Position numbers and translations under genes: made by a program. Below, one piece after another: positions 12,661-25,159 of a stretch of 64,000 nucleotides of DNA. The notes beneath the pieces are model-generated. The model searched no databases. It worked only from the letters and a program-made list of their open reading frames with translations, and was not told the origin of the DNA. The stretch lies in the NCBI GenBank assembly GCA_035236585.1, contig CP141132.1, positions 18,389,945 through 18,453,944 of the forward strand, read 5' to 3'. The DNA comes from Warburgia ugandensis. Taxonomy: Eukaryota; Streptophyta; Magnoliopsida; Canellales; Canellaceae. How positions within the stretch are numbered: the first letter of the stretch is position 1; the number at the start of each line of letters is the position of its first letter.

Positions 12661-14317
12661 TAGAAGGTCCTATACCACTCCATCTTTAGATATAATATGA
12701 CCTTAGAAGTTTACTCCTCTGACCAGAAACTATACTTGCTCAACTTAGCAAATAATTGATAGATCCTAAGTGTGTGTAGTATTGTCCGTAAGTGCTTTTG
12801 GTCCTCCTCTGAGATCTCAAAATATACTAGAATATCATCAACAAATACAATCATAAACTTGCCGTGAAACTTTCTAAAAATAGTGTTCATGATGTCCCTA
12901 AATCTTGGAGCATTTATTAATCCAAACAGGTCCTCAACTCCTAATAGCCCAACCTTAAATCAATCATAGAGAACACCTTTGTTGCCTATAGTTAGTCAAA
13001 TAGGTCATTTATCCAGGGTAGGAGATACTTGTTCCTAATGGTCACCACATTTAGCATTTGGTAGTCTATTTAAAGCCTCAGTGGTTAATCTTTCTTCTTG
13101 ACAAAGAGTATTAGAGCTTCCCTAGGTGATACACTTGGTCAAATAAATCCTTTATCTAGCAATTCTTGGAGTTGACTCTTTAGCTCCCTCAGCTCAGCCA
13201 ATGCCATCTAGTAAGGTTCTTTAGAGATAAGAGTTTTACCTTGTATTAGTTCAAAAGTAAAGTCAATCTTCTATCTAGGTGGTAATACAGGTAGATCTTC
13301 TAGGAACACGTTTGCAAAATTCCAGACAAATACCACCTCATCCAACCTAGGTTTCTCAACCTCTTGGTCCACCTTAGCTAAGAAGGCTTGACAACCTTGA
13401 GAAATATGCTTAGCTGCCTTTATTGTAGATATTACACATGCTCTTTCATAGTCTCTCTGTCCTTAAAAGGATGTGGTCTCTTCACCTAGCCCTTCAAAGA
13501 CATCTTACTTCTTTCAACAATCTTTTGCTGCCCAGTGTAGTGCTACCCATCCATCTCTTAGATAACATGGCAATCTATCAATCTTAGGAGGATTAAATCA
13601 ACATCCACCCATCTATCCAAAACCATAATGGGAGCATTCTAAAGATTCTTTCTAGTGTACTTCAACTCACCCACTAAATTTGTGAAATCTAAGTGGAATC
13701 CTAAGTTATGAACTAGATTTTCAACACATACTGCAAACTCATATGATATAAATGAATAAGTCAAACTAGTATCAAATAATATTCAAACAGGTCTATAATA
13801 GATGAGTAATGTACCTTCTACCATTATGTTTGATGTTTGTGCTTGCCCTGAGGTGACAACGAACACTCTTCCTTAGCTCTTGGGAATTGGGTCTTTTTGT
13901 ACCACTCCTTTTGGCTTCTTCCAACTAATGACAAAACATTTTCCATGTATACAACAAGCCCTATGTCTAATTGATCCTTCAATTACTCATCCATTTATAA
14001 CCCATATTATTGTATGAACTAGATTTCAAATCCTTTAATGAATTGTCCAAGTTAATGATCTAAAGTCTAAGTAAATATCATAGATTAGGTACTTCCATCT
14101 ATAATTGTATCAAAATTTTCTAATTAATGTCATTTTCAATGAATCCTCATAATACTAATAAACAATCACTCAAACATGTTCACTAAATTGTTTGTATGAA
14201 TTCTATAGTTCTCTTTTCTATTTAGCTAAGTCTATGGTCTTTTCCTAGTAACACTTATGCATGAGTTACTGGCTATTGATGACTTTCATAGTACAATTGG
14301 TTCTAATGACTTAAGCT
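12661..14317 (-). pseudogene. gag-pol remnant, Tekay/Del-like chromovirus
   Basis: Read from right to left on the minus strand. Gag is almost gone. A protease-like stretch at about 13850-13690 reads PVWILFDTSLTYSFIS, with DTS in place of the catalytic DTG. The RT palm follows at about 13290-12690: PYxMALAELRELKSQLQELL, then DYQMLNVVTIRNKYLLPWI, VFVDDILVY at about 12830, and GHIISKDGVV at about 12700. The catalytic VDD is readable, but there are many stops, and the segment between the first Asp motif and the NAPRF motif is shortened. RNase H and integrase are missing because the LTR at 9138-12660 abuts the RT. Confidence 0.8.
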
Positions 14318-14331
14318 GGGCTCTAATACCA
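14318..14331 (-). other. tRNA-Met-type primer-binding site
   Basis: The minus strand reads TGGTATTAGAGCCC, one transition from the usual TGGTATCAGAGCC initiator-Met site. It lies five bases inside the LTR end at 14337. Confidence 0.85.
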
Positions 14332-14336
14332 AACTA

Positions 14337-15923
14337 TGACACCCTACTTTTTCAAAAAATAATTTTGAAATAGCAAATATATTTTCAAAAATTTGAGAAT
14401 TCCCTATTTATAATTTTAATTTTCAAAACACTCAAGGGTTGGACTCATGCATAAAAATCAACTCATGTATGAGTCATACTATACATCAATTTTAAAAAAT
14501 TCTTAGGTTAGCCATTCACATACTAATAAACTATAATTTTGAAAGAACAAATATATTTTTAAAACATCGAGAATTCCCTGTTTAAATTTTTGTTTTTCAA
14601 AAATATTCTTCTTTCCAAAATCCATTTTCAAAGTGAGTCATACTATATATCAATTTTAAAAATAAAAATAAAAAATTCCTAGGTCAGCCATTCACATATT
14701 AATAAACTATAATTTTGAAAGAACACATATATTTTCAAAACATCCAGAATTCCCTATTTAAAATTTTCTTTCTCAAAAATATTTTTCTTTTCAAAATCTA
14801 TTTTAAAACCACTCGAGGGCCAAACTCACATGTAAGAATCAACTCACTCTAAGACATACTTTACATCAATTTTTTTATAAAAAAAATCCTAGGTCAACCA
14901 TTCACAGACTAATAAACTATAAATAAACCATCATAATAGAGTTCCTCAAATATGTTAGCATCTATGTGCTTTTACATCAATAGTCAAAACTATCAATAAC
15001 TTAAATAACATATTATCTTCATGTTATTGATCCTTACTTTAGACTATGCTAAATTTCTTTAACATCTAGTCACACCTAGTCCTCTATCTTAACCTTTCAT
15101 CATGTATCTTCACGGCCTGTGGTGTTTTGAGTATACAAAGATATTTAGTAGATAAAATTAAAAGCTATAACTTTGAAAATTATGGCATACATTCACTCCA
15201 ATTATGGCATACATTCGTGTAATAAAATGTCATGTGTACACTCTTAATAGTCATTCCATGTAATGAATTTAGCACATGCATACATCCACATTATCTTTAT
15301 GTCTATGCCAAATAAAAAATATAACTTGACAATTCAAGTATAACTAAATGCATGAGCATATTTCAATGTACCTATACAAAATAACTCAATGAAGACTTTA
15401 AGTCAAAAGATGCAATGTAATAATCTGGAGATGTATCACACATCTGAGGATGATGTATCACACTGGTCTCAACCCTTGAGGATGACTAACATGTCTCACC
15501 ATGTCCACACAATAGGCAGGTTGTTATGCACATAAAGAAACTCACTTTCCAACTATGCTTGACCACATAGACTACATGTTCCTATACATTGGCTCTCATG
15601 AGGCCACTAGATTAGGATGGAAGTACTCTTTCCATGGTACACACTTCCACAAAAATAACCTTACTTTTGGGTAGGTATCTTATTTGAAGATCAAGGGCTA
15701 ATCTGAAATTCTCCTAGCATAGTGTCGATAAGGTCTCACACCCTCTGGCTACTATCATGAATCAAATAAATTCACAAGTGCATCATCACAGCTCACCCTT
15801 GAGCTAGAACAAGTGATAATGTCAAATCTAGACAAATCACTTTTAAGAAACATAATATCATGGCACACCATAAGTCAAAATCAAACACCCATTAATTGGA
15901 ATGTTCTCAAATAGGATATTACA
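14337..15923 (-). mobile_element. 5' LTR of the Tekay-like element
   Basis: On the minus strand the LTR starts TGTAATATCC (at 15923) and ends GGGTGTCA (at 14337), the TGTAA/TGACA ends typical of this lineage and matching those of the element at 42444-48855. It contains a three-unit tandem repeat at 14355-14930. No coding content is seen. Confidence 0.75.
14355..14930 (+). repeat. Tandem repeat in LTR, period about 175-210 bp, three units
   Basis: Units begin with ATAATTTTGAAA at about 14359, 14531 and 14707. Each carries an AACATC(G/C)AGAATTCCCT-like block, a TTTCAAAA block, a GAGTCATACTATA-like block and a GTCAGCCATTCACA-like block. The third unit is longest. The units have diverged by substitutions and small deletions. 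Confidence 0.8.
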
Positions 15924-18320
15924 AATGATATATATATATATATGACCAATTTACGCATCCTACTGTACCCATTTCTAGGTATACCACATGCTCAATATTG
16001 GTGTGAATAGATCCATACAATTCTGTCTTTTTGAAGGGTTTATTAAAACTTTTAAACCTTCAAGTTTTCATGGATCAACCTTATGAGCTCTAAATATAGT
16101 CTTAGGTGTTAATTTTGATTAAAAAAAATAGTAGCTTAAAGCATGGATTTTTAGCCCAGAGAGTCATGTAAAAAAATTGCCATTGCTCCAAAAATTGAGG
16201 ATAAAATTGTTATTTTGGTGAATGAAAAACTCCTTATGAAAATGAAGAGCTTTTGGGTTTCTTAGTTGCCCAAAATCAAGTTACAAGATGTATATTTGAT
16301 ATGTTAAATCATTAGGATGGAAAACCAATCAACTCATAAGCAAAGGCATCCAAAGTAATAAGTGAATCCCATTCTTTTCCAAAAACATCATTTTCACATG
16401 TTCATGAAGTTTCAAGTAAAAACATATATTTCTTGGGTACCTTTTGGCCAGATCTTTTCAAAAAATTCATCATAATTCAAAGCTAAATGAAATAGAAGTA
16501 TGCCCTCTTTATAAAACAATGTATCCAAGTTCAAAAGATTTGCTCAAAATGATGCCTGGCCAAAAACTAGACTACATATCAATTGATAAAACTCAAGTGA
16601 AATCACATATTATCATCATGCTTTACCACACTTTCTACATATTGGAAAATTTTACCTTATCATACATTAATATATCAGTAAGACCCATGAAAAATTGAGT
16701 AAAAAATAGTTGCCGAAACCATCAAAGTTTCATGCCAACAAAACGTTTACCATAGAACTTGCGGTGCTCAGACCATAAACATGGATGATTCCTAGAGCTT
16801 ATTAATCATCTAAGAACATTTATCTTAGTCATGATTATTATATATTATCATGTCTTAATCATAGCAAAAATAGAATCAAAATAGTAAGATATACAGGCAT
16901 TACATGACTATATTTTAGGGTGTAAAATATATCCAAAAACCATGTGAAAACATGATCAAATCTTACTGTATGCTTCCACAATCTTAAGCATGAAATTAGT
17001 AATAGAATAGTATAGTTTTCCATTGACAATTGATGTCATAGGTTTTAGAAAAGCTTGTAGCTTTCAGAAACACCCACCTACAACTAATAGGTTGCAAGTC
17101 AATAGTTTTTCTCCTCTTATTTTTCCTCTTTGCTCCAAGTTTTCCCCGCTGGTTTTGAGTTGCTAATAGTGTCTGGGTTCTCACTATCTTCTTGTTTCTT
17201 TCTCTTTTTGCTCTCTCTTCTCCTAGACATCCTATAGTCCAAAGTGGAAAATAGGTAGGGACGTCTTTTGCTTGTAGGAAGTCTCATAGTTGTTTCATTG
17301 CTGCCTTAAGTATTCAACTCCTAATTGATTATGCTACCTTAGGATTCTGTCATATGTCTAGATTCAATGTCCCAAAGTCTCTAGGTCAACACATGATTCA
17401 AATTTGGTCCAATTTAGGATTCCCCCCACCTTTAGGACTCTTAAACATTTTTAGCTCATGGATTTGGGCTGTCCTAAGTGGAGCTAAACTTTAGGAAAAC
17501 CATCCCATCCATATCCTTGCCAGATTATAGTCTAAATGGGCTCAAAAGCATAGGACTTTCTTATCCAAGAATATCTATAATGGTCAACCTTAAATGGACT
17601 CTAAGCCCACGGTGTGAGGTGTCTTATCTCAATCATTTGGGCCTCCTTAATTCTAACCCATTCCAACTAAATCTTCTTTTCACTTTCCAACACAAAAACC
17701 CTTATATTTCTACCTTATTTTTTGTGCTCTCTTTCATCATATAATCAATGAAGAGGATACTTTATAATGTCTCAAACGTTTATCTCTCTTGAAAAAAAAA
17801 TATATATCACTTCATTCATGGCTAGAAAAGTGTACAAAAATTAGGAATATCTCAGTAGTGAAAAATTCTTGGGTAAACATCTGGATGAGGAAAAAGAGTA
17901 TTTAAAATGGCTGGAAGAAAATGCTTAGACTTAGGCCAATTCAAATAAAGTGGATCACTCATATAAGCACAAGTATACTACTACATTCGCTAGGGGGCAT
18001 TTATGCCATGAGTGAGAAAGGTGATGTTAATGTAAAGATAGTATATCTAACCAAAAAAGTAAAGGCCAGGGGGAAGATTGCCTCTAAAAAGGATGAGTCA
18101 GTGTGTGGTATTTGCTAAAATGCCACATGCCGTACTCAAAAATGTTCCACAATTTCAGTAATTCATGGTGTACTTCACAAATAGTCAAATGCCTCAAATT
18201 CTTGCAAGCAACCCTTTTCCCCATATTTTAAGGCATATAACCCCAAATAGAGATATCATCCTAATTTTAGTTGGTAGAACAGACCTAATGTTAATGTCTT
18301 GCATTAGGCCCAATACCAAT
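15924..18320. other. Unassigned old repeat-like DNA
   Basis: There is no gene here. A short (TA)n lies at 15932-15943. The ORFs at 16444-16698, 16996-17184, 17478-17744 and 17921-18118 show no family motif or codon structure that I can recognise. A pyrimidine-rich stretch at 17180-17230 and the general AT-rich decay suggest an old LTR. I cannot define its ends. The last bases (CCCAACAA at 18321) form the left breakpoint of the tandem array that follows. Confidence 0.4.
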
Positions 18321-18705
18321 CCCAACAATGACCACCTACTCCTAAATAGTACATTACCCCATCTAAGAGGCCAGTGGAGGATAACATTTAACAATTCTTT
18401 CAAGGCTAGAAAAGGATAAATGCATAACTTGAAGTCCCAACAAAATCAAAATATACAGCCCATGAATGAGATGAAGAACAAGATGTCTCAAATAATGCAT
18501 ACTAATATATATATATAGAAATATTAGATACAAATCACTATATTTAGTAGGTTTTAGCCCCAAAAAAGAACATAAATATCACTAATTAGGGTTACTTCAA
18601 CATTTTCCAAGTCAAGGCTACAAATGAGAGAATAGTGTATATTGATTATTTTAATCTTCAAGAAGAGCAAAATATTTCCCAATGTACATCATGGTCCACA
18701 CAAAC

Positions 18706-21297
18706 TGTTACGACCCAGGTTTTCTCATGCATTTTTAAATGCAATACCTAATTTTCTAAGGCGGGATGCATCCCTATTTGAAAATCATTCTATAAAAACC
18801 ATGCAATGCAGCGGAAAACCTTTAGTTTTAAACTCATTTTTGAAAACCCCGAGTGTCATTTGCCTTCACAACAACCAAAGTGGTTTTTTGAAAAACTTCA
18901 GAAATCATAAATATTTTTCCCCAGGTCTTTCCAAATCCAAAGATACAGCCCAACTGTAATTAAATACAACTTCATGTCCAAAGGGTTGAGAGTTTACTTA
19001 CATGTATAACTTTCTTCTTTTTGATTCACTTGCTCATAGCACTAATATCTCCTGAGGCGTTTTCTATTTATGAGTGGAACTATCCTGAAAAATGTTAAGG
19101 ATAGGGTGAGTATATACTATACTCAGTAGGAGTCTATCACTACTAGTTTTATAATGCATGCGATGTTTTTAAAATCATATGCTCTTTCCAAAACCTGTGC
19201 ATGTCTGAATACTCAAGTTCAATATTGACATCAAAATCCATTGTCAAACTGAAATACTAACGACTTAAAGGATCATATAATCCAAAATCGAAAGTATCAT
19301 ATACATATATATCATAGCATAAAATGCTTCATGGAATCCAACTCATGGATATCTATCATGACCAACCTCATATCATGCCATATACAATGCACATAAATCA
19401 TCAAACCATAGGGTCCACTATGCCCACGACCTCCTCGCCGTGTGGTCCCCGGGTACCTGAGGACACTCGGTCATAGCCTCCATGAGGCCTATGACGCGTC
19501 GACCTAATGCCGTGACACCAGTGGTAGCCCCCTGTACCACATGCAGTCGACGTAGGGACTTGCCTCTTTTTGGGCCTGGTACCCATCCACCTAATAGTGG
19601 TAGAGGCCGGGTGGCCAACCCAGACCCCTCGGCATAGCACCCACGGGCTTTCTTGCCCAAATCACGTAAGATCAAATAAGCCAAAACCTCTTGTTAAAAC
19701 TTGTCCTCTTTGGGTCCCTCACAACTGCCTGGCCCTCGGCACTCCAGCGTCTTTTGGCAACCCTCAAGGACATGCAATCTTTGCAAGTACTTAAATCATG
19801 CAATGTATGCACTTGTTTGCAACACATATATGTGCATAATGTATATGCAATCATTTCAAAACATGGCTATGTATAAAGCATTTATCTTGCATGCTGAATT
19901 AAGTCATGCAAATCAAGTCATGTATTTAAAACATATGTTCTCAAAATAATAATAGTTCTTTTAAAAGAATCTAATAGTGATAGAGCACCTACCTAGCTAG
20001 GTCGCGCTAACCCTTTTGTCCTCGGACGCTCCTGATCATGGTTTCGGGAATCAAGGTTAGTTTGACCTATCTTTTATAGGTTTTTAGAGTAATTGGTCTT
20101 TTTACTTAGGCATTAGGGGTCCATCCCTATGCCTATGGGTGTCTTAAGGTCCTACTTGGGCCTTGGTATCCTTAGTTTCCCAATGTTCTAGTGGCCACGC
20201 ACCACCATCCTATTCTAAGGGTCATGCCCACCTTTGATTGGGCCTTGATCAAGAATTTTATAGTTTGGATGTGTTCGTGTTGTTGACACGGACACAACGC
20301 CTTTTGCGGCACCTCAAGTTATAAGTGTTTTAGTGTCGCACGTACATAAGACCCTTAAGAATTAAAAGACGGAATGCTAGGGTGCTGCGCGTCAGCGTCA
20401 TGCGCCCTAACTTCCTTAACAAATCAAAAACGACGCCTTTGCTAGCGTTCTGCGCATCTGCGGCGTGCGCCTTAGCGGGCGCATCTGTAGACGCGCGGTA
20501 CGCTCCGCCCATTTTCCTCTTTAGTGGGCGCGTCCACGGACGTGCCCATTTGGTTCCTCTCAAACGCATTCGACACGTCTCGTCTGTCTGGGCGTCTTGG
20601 TCGTTGGGGGACCGGGGCATCCTTGGGATGCCCTGGTTCATCCCTAAGGAACCAGTGTGGCCCTGGGTACGTCCCAGGGTCCTTAGTGACTCCCTAGAGA
20701 CCTATTCCCCATGGATTTTTATGCAAAAACCTAGGGAAACCGAGCCTAGGACTGTGGGTGAGATGGGTTTGGGGATTTTTTGTGTGTACCTGCTTCGTGG
20801 CTAGTTTTCTCTCCACGTTTTCTCCTCTAAGTCGCTGCTCCTCAATGGGTTTTCTCCCACATTTTGGGCTGCCATTAGAGGCGCCCAAGAGCTCTATTTA
20901 TAGGGCTTTTAAAGAGGGTTTTGGAGGGGTTCTAACCACCTTTGAATGGAGGTGGTTTCTCCTTGAAACACCGCCATTCCAGAAACCTCTAGGAGGTTGA
21001 AGATGAAGGGTGCCCGTATCAAAACGGGCCCCTGTGTTTTGCCGCTAAACCTGTTTTTTGTAAAAATTATAGTTTTGCCCCTGAACTTCAAAGGGCCATA
21101 ACTTGCTCATTTTAACTCCGTTTTGGGTGATTTTGGTCTCGTTGGATTCCTTTTTCTGAGATGCATCTAATGGAACCATTTTTAGGACCAAATTCCTGGG
21201 TTTATTCAAGGAAACTAGTGAAATGACCAAAATGCCCTTATCTTTAAAACTGAACTTTTCATGGGATTTTAATATTACAAAAATTGGGGTCATTACA
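18706..21297 (-). mobile_element. Solo LTR, Tekay/Del type, about 2.6 kb
   Basis: The minus strand starts TGTAATGACC and ends GGGTCGTAACA, giving a near-perfect terminal inverted repeat. Flanks are CAAAC (18701-18705) and TAAAC (21298-21302), a 5-bp target-site duplication with one transition. Its minus-strand 5' part has the GGGCATTTTGGTCATTT phrase common near the start of plant Tekay-type LTRs. A TATA box is at 20894-20903. The interior (about 19400-20900) is clearly richer in G+C and CpG than the surroundings, which suggests a younger insertion. Several overlapping ORFs on both strands (19401-21305) follow from that composition and match no protein. Confidence 0.85.
20894..20903 (-). promoter_or_regulatory. 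TATA box of the Tekay-type solo LTR
   Basis: The minus strand reads CTATAAATAG about 400 bases inside the LTR from its 5' end, followed by AGCTC and a C-rich leader. It could still initiate transcription leftward if not silenced. Confidence 0.6.
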
Positions 21298-23054
21298 TAA
21301 ACCAAACATGAACATTAAGAGTTCAAACTAAAAACAAAATGGGTTTCATTATGAAACTCAGAGCAATCAAAAACCTAAGTGAAAGATGAGCCTTGTCCAA
21401 TCAAAATAGTGTGTTTGTATCAAAATTAAGGTGAGAGAACCTCCCATGCATGCATGTAAGCTATCCACAACCTTGGGAAGTTTCTAAGAAAGTTTAATTC
21501 ACATAATTGGAATCACATATAATGAGAGCTTTTTGAAATAAAATAATTCAAAAGATCTAGACCCACTTGAAGATAGATAGCATTCTCTCTCTCCTACTCA
21601 ACCAAAATAGGGGACCACTTAAGGGAGTGGACGAATTTCAATGCAAGCAAGCATAATTCACCTTATTTCCATGTGCCTTACATGAAGAAATAAGTAAGAA
21701 ATGGTGAAAAATAAAGGAGGATGAGAGAGAGACATTTTACGAGAAATATATGGTTGGAAAGCATTTTTACTTTTTAAGCATTAAAGGCCAAGATATATCC
21801 TTGTTCATGCACATTCTAAGAAACCAATAGAAATTTAATCTAAGAAACCAATAGAAATTTAATCAAACGAGGATAGACCAATGAGAAAATAGACAGCAAC
21901 AAAGAATAGACCAAAAGCCCATTGGTGGAGATTTTTGTGGTAGGCTACCCACCTACATTTTAGGACTAAAAGTGTGTTTTTCAAGGGAGGAGATGTCCCA
22001 CCTTGCTTGAAGCCTATTGGCTAGAGAAAATTATGATGGGTTGGGAGAAAAAGAAGGGAAAAGTAAGAGTGGATAAGGAAAATTTCAATAGAATCTAGGC
22101 CATCCACTCTAAGACATCTAGATCAAATAGTGAAGAGAAAAGGAGCCCTTAAAGAAGATCATTTTGGATAAGAACCCTCCAACTAGATCTCATCCACCAA
22201 AGCAAGTGCAAAGAGGATCTAAAGGCCAACAATAAAGCTAAGAAAAAGCACAAACCCTATCCACAAGACACTCCATGAGAATCGAAGGTAAAAACCCTAA
22301 TTAAGGAAAGATCTCCACCAATTCCACCAATTTTAGGCCTCCCCGCACTCATGGCTTACCATTTTGCACACCTTTTCCTTCTATCTTCCTTCCCACCCTA
22401 GCTTATATTCTTTCATTCCACCTTATATCCTTCCTTGCTCATCTCCATCCATTCCACAATGGATTTCACACATCCCCCCCTCTTGTAAGTCTCTTGTACT
22501 TCTTCCCTTCATCCTTAAATCCGTACCATTCTTTCCTCATTCAAACCTTATGATCCTAGCCATTCACATCTTCGGGCTTTCACTCCAAAAATCTACAAAA
22601 AGGGGGTGAAGAATAAGGATTTTCATCACTTACTTTCCCTAGACCTTAGAGTTAAATCCTTAAAGAAATAAAGGGAGATAGATCACCCTCATCCAAGCTC
22701 CCAAGATCTACACATTCAATTCTTGGGAGAAAAAGGTAAGGTCTTGACCATAATTCCCATTTCCCTTCTTGGTTCATTCTTCTTCTTATTTTTCTCTCTC
22801 ATTGCATTTGCACTTCATAGATTTGCATGCATCCACCATCAGGTGCAAGCATTCCTCTCTTGCTTAGATCTTTCACAACACATGCACACACCTTGGATTT
22901 GCACACCATCTTCTATGCATTGTTTCTCCCCTCCACTACTTTACATTACATGCATTAGACATTTTCTCATGCATCTTTTGTTTTTCCCTCACCTTAGATT
23001 GCACACCTACTGTTCTTCTTCGTTGCTTGTAGTTTCTAGGTGACACACACCTGC

Positions 23055-25159
23055 CCCAACAAGGATCGCTTGCTCCTAGATAGTACAAGCCCCCACCTAA
23101 GAGGCCAGTGGAGGATAATGTTTAACTATTCATCTAAAGTTAGGAGAGGAAAAATGCATAACTTAAAGCCTAACTAAATCAAAATATATAATTAATGAAT
23201 GAGATGAAGAACATGATGACTCAAATAATGCATATTGATATCTATGGAAGTAGTAAACACATAATATTGTATTTAGCAATTTTTAATCTAAAAAATAACA
23301 TAAATATCACTAATTTGGGTTAATTTTACATGTTGTAGGTCCATTGTACAAATGAGAAAAAAGGGTATTTTAGTAATGTTAATCCTAAAGAAGAGCAAGA
23401 CTATTGTCCAAGACTCATCATGGCCCACACAAACTAAACTTGAAGATTAAGATTTCAGATTAAAAAATGGGTGTCATTATAGCCGTCAAAAATCATAAGT
23501 GAAAGAACAAGCCTTGTGTATTCAAAATAGTAAGTTAGTATAAAAAACAAGGTGTCAGAACTTCTCATGCATACATGCAAGCTATCCACCACTTTGGCAA
23601 GCTTTTTAAAGGATGCTTAATTTCACATACATTGGAATCACATACAATGAGAGGTTTATAAATTAAAATTAAAATAAGTTAGAAGATTAGGACCCACTTG
23701 AAGATAAACCGCATTCACTTTCTCTCCTAACCCATCAAAAGAGGCAACCACTTAAGGGAGTGGATGAATTTTCCATGTAAGCAAGCATATTTCAACTTGG
23801 TTCTATGTGATTTACATGAAGAAATAAGTAAGAAATGGTGGAGAGAAAAAAAGAAGGAGAAGAGAGAGAGACATTTTACGAGAAATCTACGGTTGGAAAG
23901 CATTTTTTCTTTTTAAGCATTAAAGGCCAAGATCTATCCTTGTTCATGCACACTCTAAGAAACCCAAAGAAATTTAATCAAATAAGGATAGACCAATGAG
24001 AAGATAGATAGCAATGAAGACTTGACTGAAAGCCCATTGGTGGAGATTTTTTTTATAGGTTTCCCACCTACATTTTAGGACTAAAAGTGTGTTTTTCAAG
24101 GCGGAGACATCCCACCTTTCTTAAAGCCTATTGACTAGAGAAAATTATGTTGGGCTGGGAGAAAAAGAAGAAAAAACTAAGAGTAGATAAGAAAGTCTCA
24201 ATGGAATTTAGGACATCCACTCTAAGGCATCTTGATACAATAGTGAAGAGTAAAAGAGATCTTAAAGAAAAACATTTTGGATAGGAAACTCCAGCTAAAT
24301 CTCATCCACTCAAGCTAGTGTAAATATGATCCAAAGCCCAAAAATAAAGATAAGAAAAGCCACAAATTCTATCCACAACCCACTCCATGGAATCCAAGAT
24401 AAAACCCTAAGAAAGGAAAGATTTCCACCAATTCTACCAATTTCAGGCCTCGCCACCCTTATGGCTTACCATTTCCAACTCTTTTCCATGATTTTCTCCT
24501 TTCCCTTCTATCTTCCTTCCCATGCTAGCTTGTCTTCTTTCCATCCACTCCACAATAGATTCCATGCAAACCCACCCCCAACTCTTTCTAAATCTCTTTT
24601 CTTTCTTCCCTTCATCCTTAAATCCTCATTATTCTTTTCTTCTTTCAACCTTATGATCGTAGACATTAATTCCATAGAGCTTTCACTCCAAAAGTCTATA
24701 AATAGGAGGTGAAGAACAAGGATTTCCATCTGTTGCTTTCCTTAGACCTTAGAGTTCAAACCTTAATGAAATAAAGGGAGAGAGATCACCCTCACCCAAG
24801 CACCCAACATCTACACATCCAATTCCTTGGAGAAAAGGAATAGGTCTTAACCATAATTCCCATTTCCCTTCTTCGTTCATTTTACTTCTTACTTTTCTTT
24901 TTCTCATTGCATTTGCACATACTAGATTTGCACGCATGCACTATAGGGCTGTGAGCATTCTTCTTTCGCTTAGATCTTTCATAGCACATGCACACACCTT
25001 AGATTTTCTCACCATCTTCTATGCATTCTTTCTCCCTTTTGCTACTTTGCATTACATGCATTAGGCATTTTCTCATGCACCTTTTGTGTTTCCCTCACCT
25101 GAGATTACACGCCTACCATTCTTCTCCATTGGTTGCAGTTCCTAAGTGACACACACCAA
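23055..25159 (+). repeat. Tandem array unit 2
   Basis: This is a full 2.1-kb unit: CCCAACAA junction, CCCCCACCTAAGAGGCCAG flank, target site CATAT (23231-23235), LTR start TGATATC at 23236, conserved TATA box TATAAATA at 24697-24704, and a pyrimidine-rich stretch around 24480-24660. It is the most complete of the four units. ORFs at 24326-24712 and on the opposite strand follow pyrimidine/purine bias. Confidence 0.8.

Larger units (their letters stand above)
18321..23054 (+). repeat. Tandem array unit 1 (flank plus LTR 5' part), interrupted
   Basis: The unit starts at CCCAACAA with about 180 bp of target flank (landmarks GAGGCCAGTGGAGGATAA and CATGAATGAGATGAAGAACA), then the target site CATAC (18498-18502) and the LTR from 18503. 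The LTR part is split at 18705/21298 by the solo LTR at 18706-21297. It resumes with AAACATGAACATTAAGAG and runs to the next CCCAACAA at 23055. Without the insert it is about 2.14 kb. A 27-bp direct duplication (ACCAATAGAAATTTAATC) lies at about 21825-21870. The TATA context near 22595 is mutated. Confidence 0.8.

Noticed and set aside
19401-21305. Cluster of overlapping ORFs on both strands in GC-rich DNA
   Set aside because: They lie within a Tekay-type solo LTR, overlap each other in several frames and show no protein motif. Open frames here follow from low stop-codon frequency.
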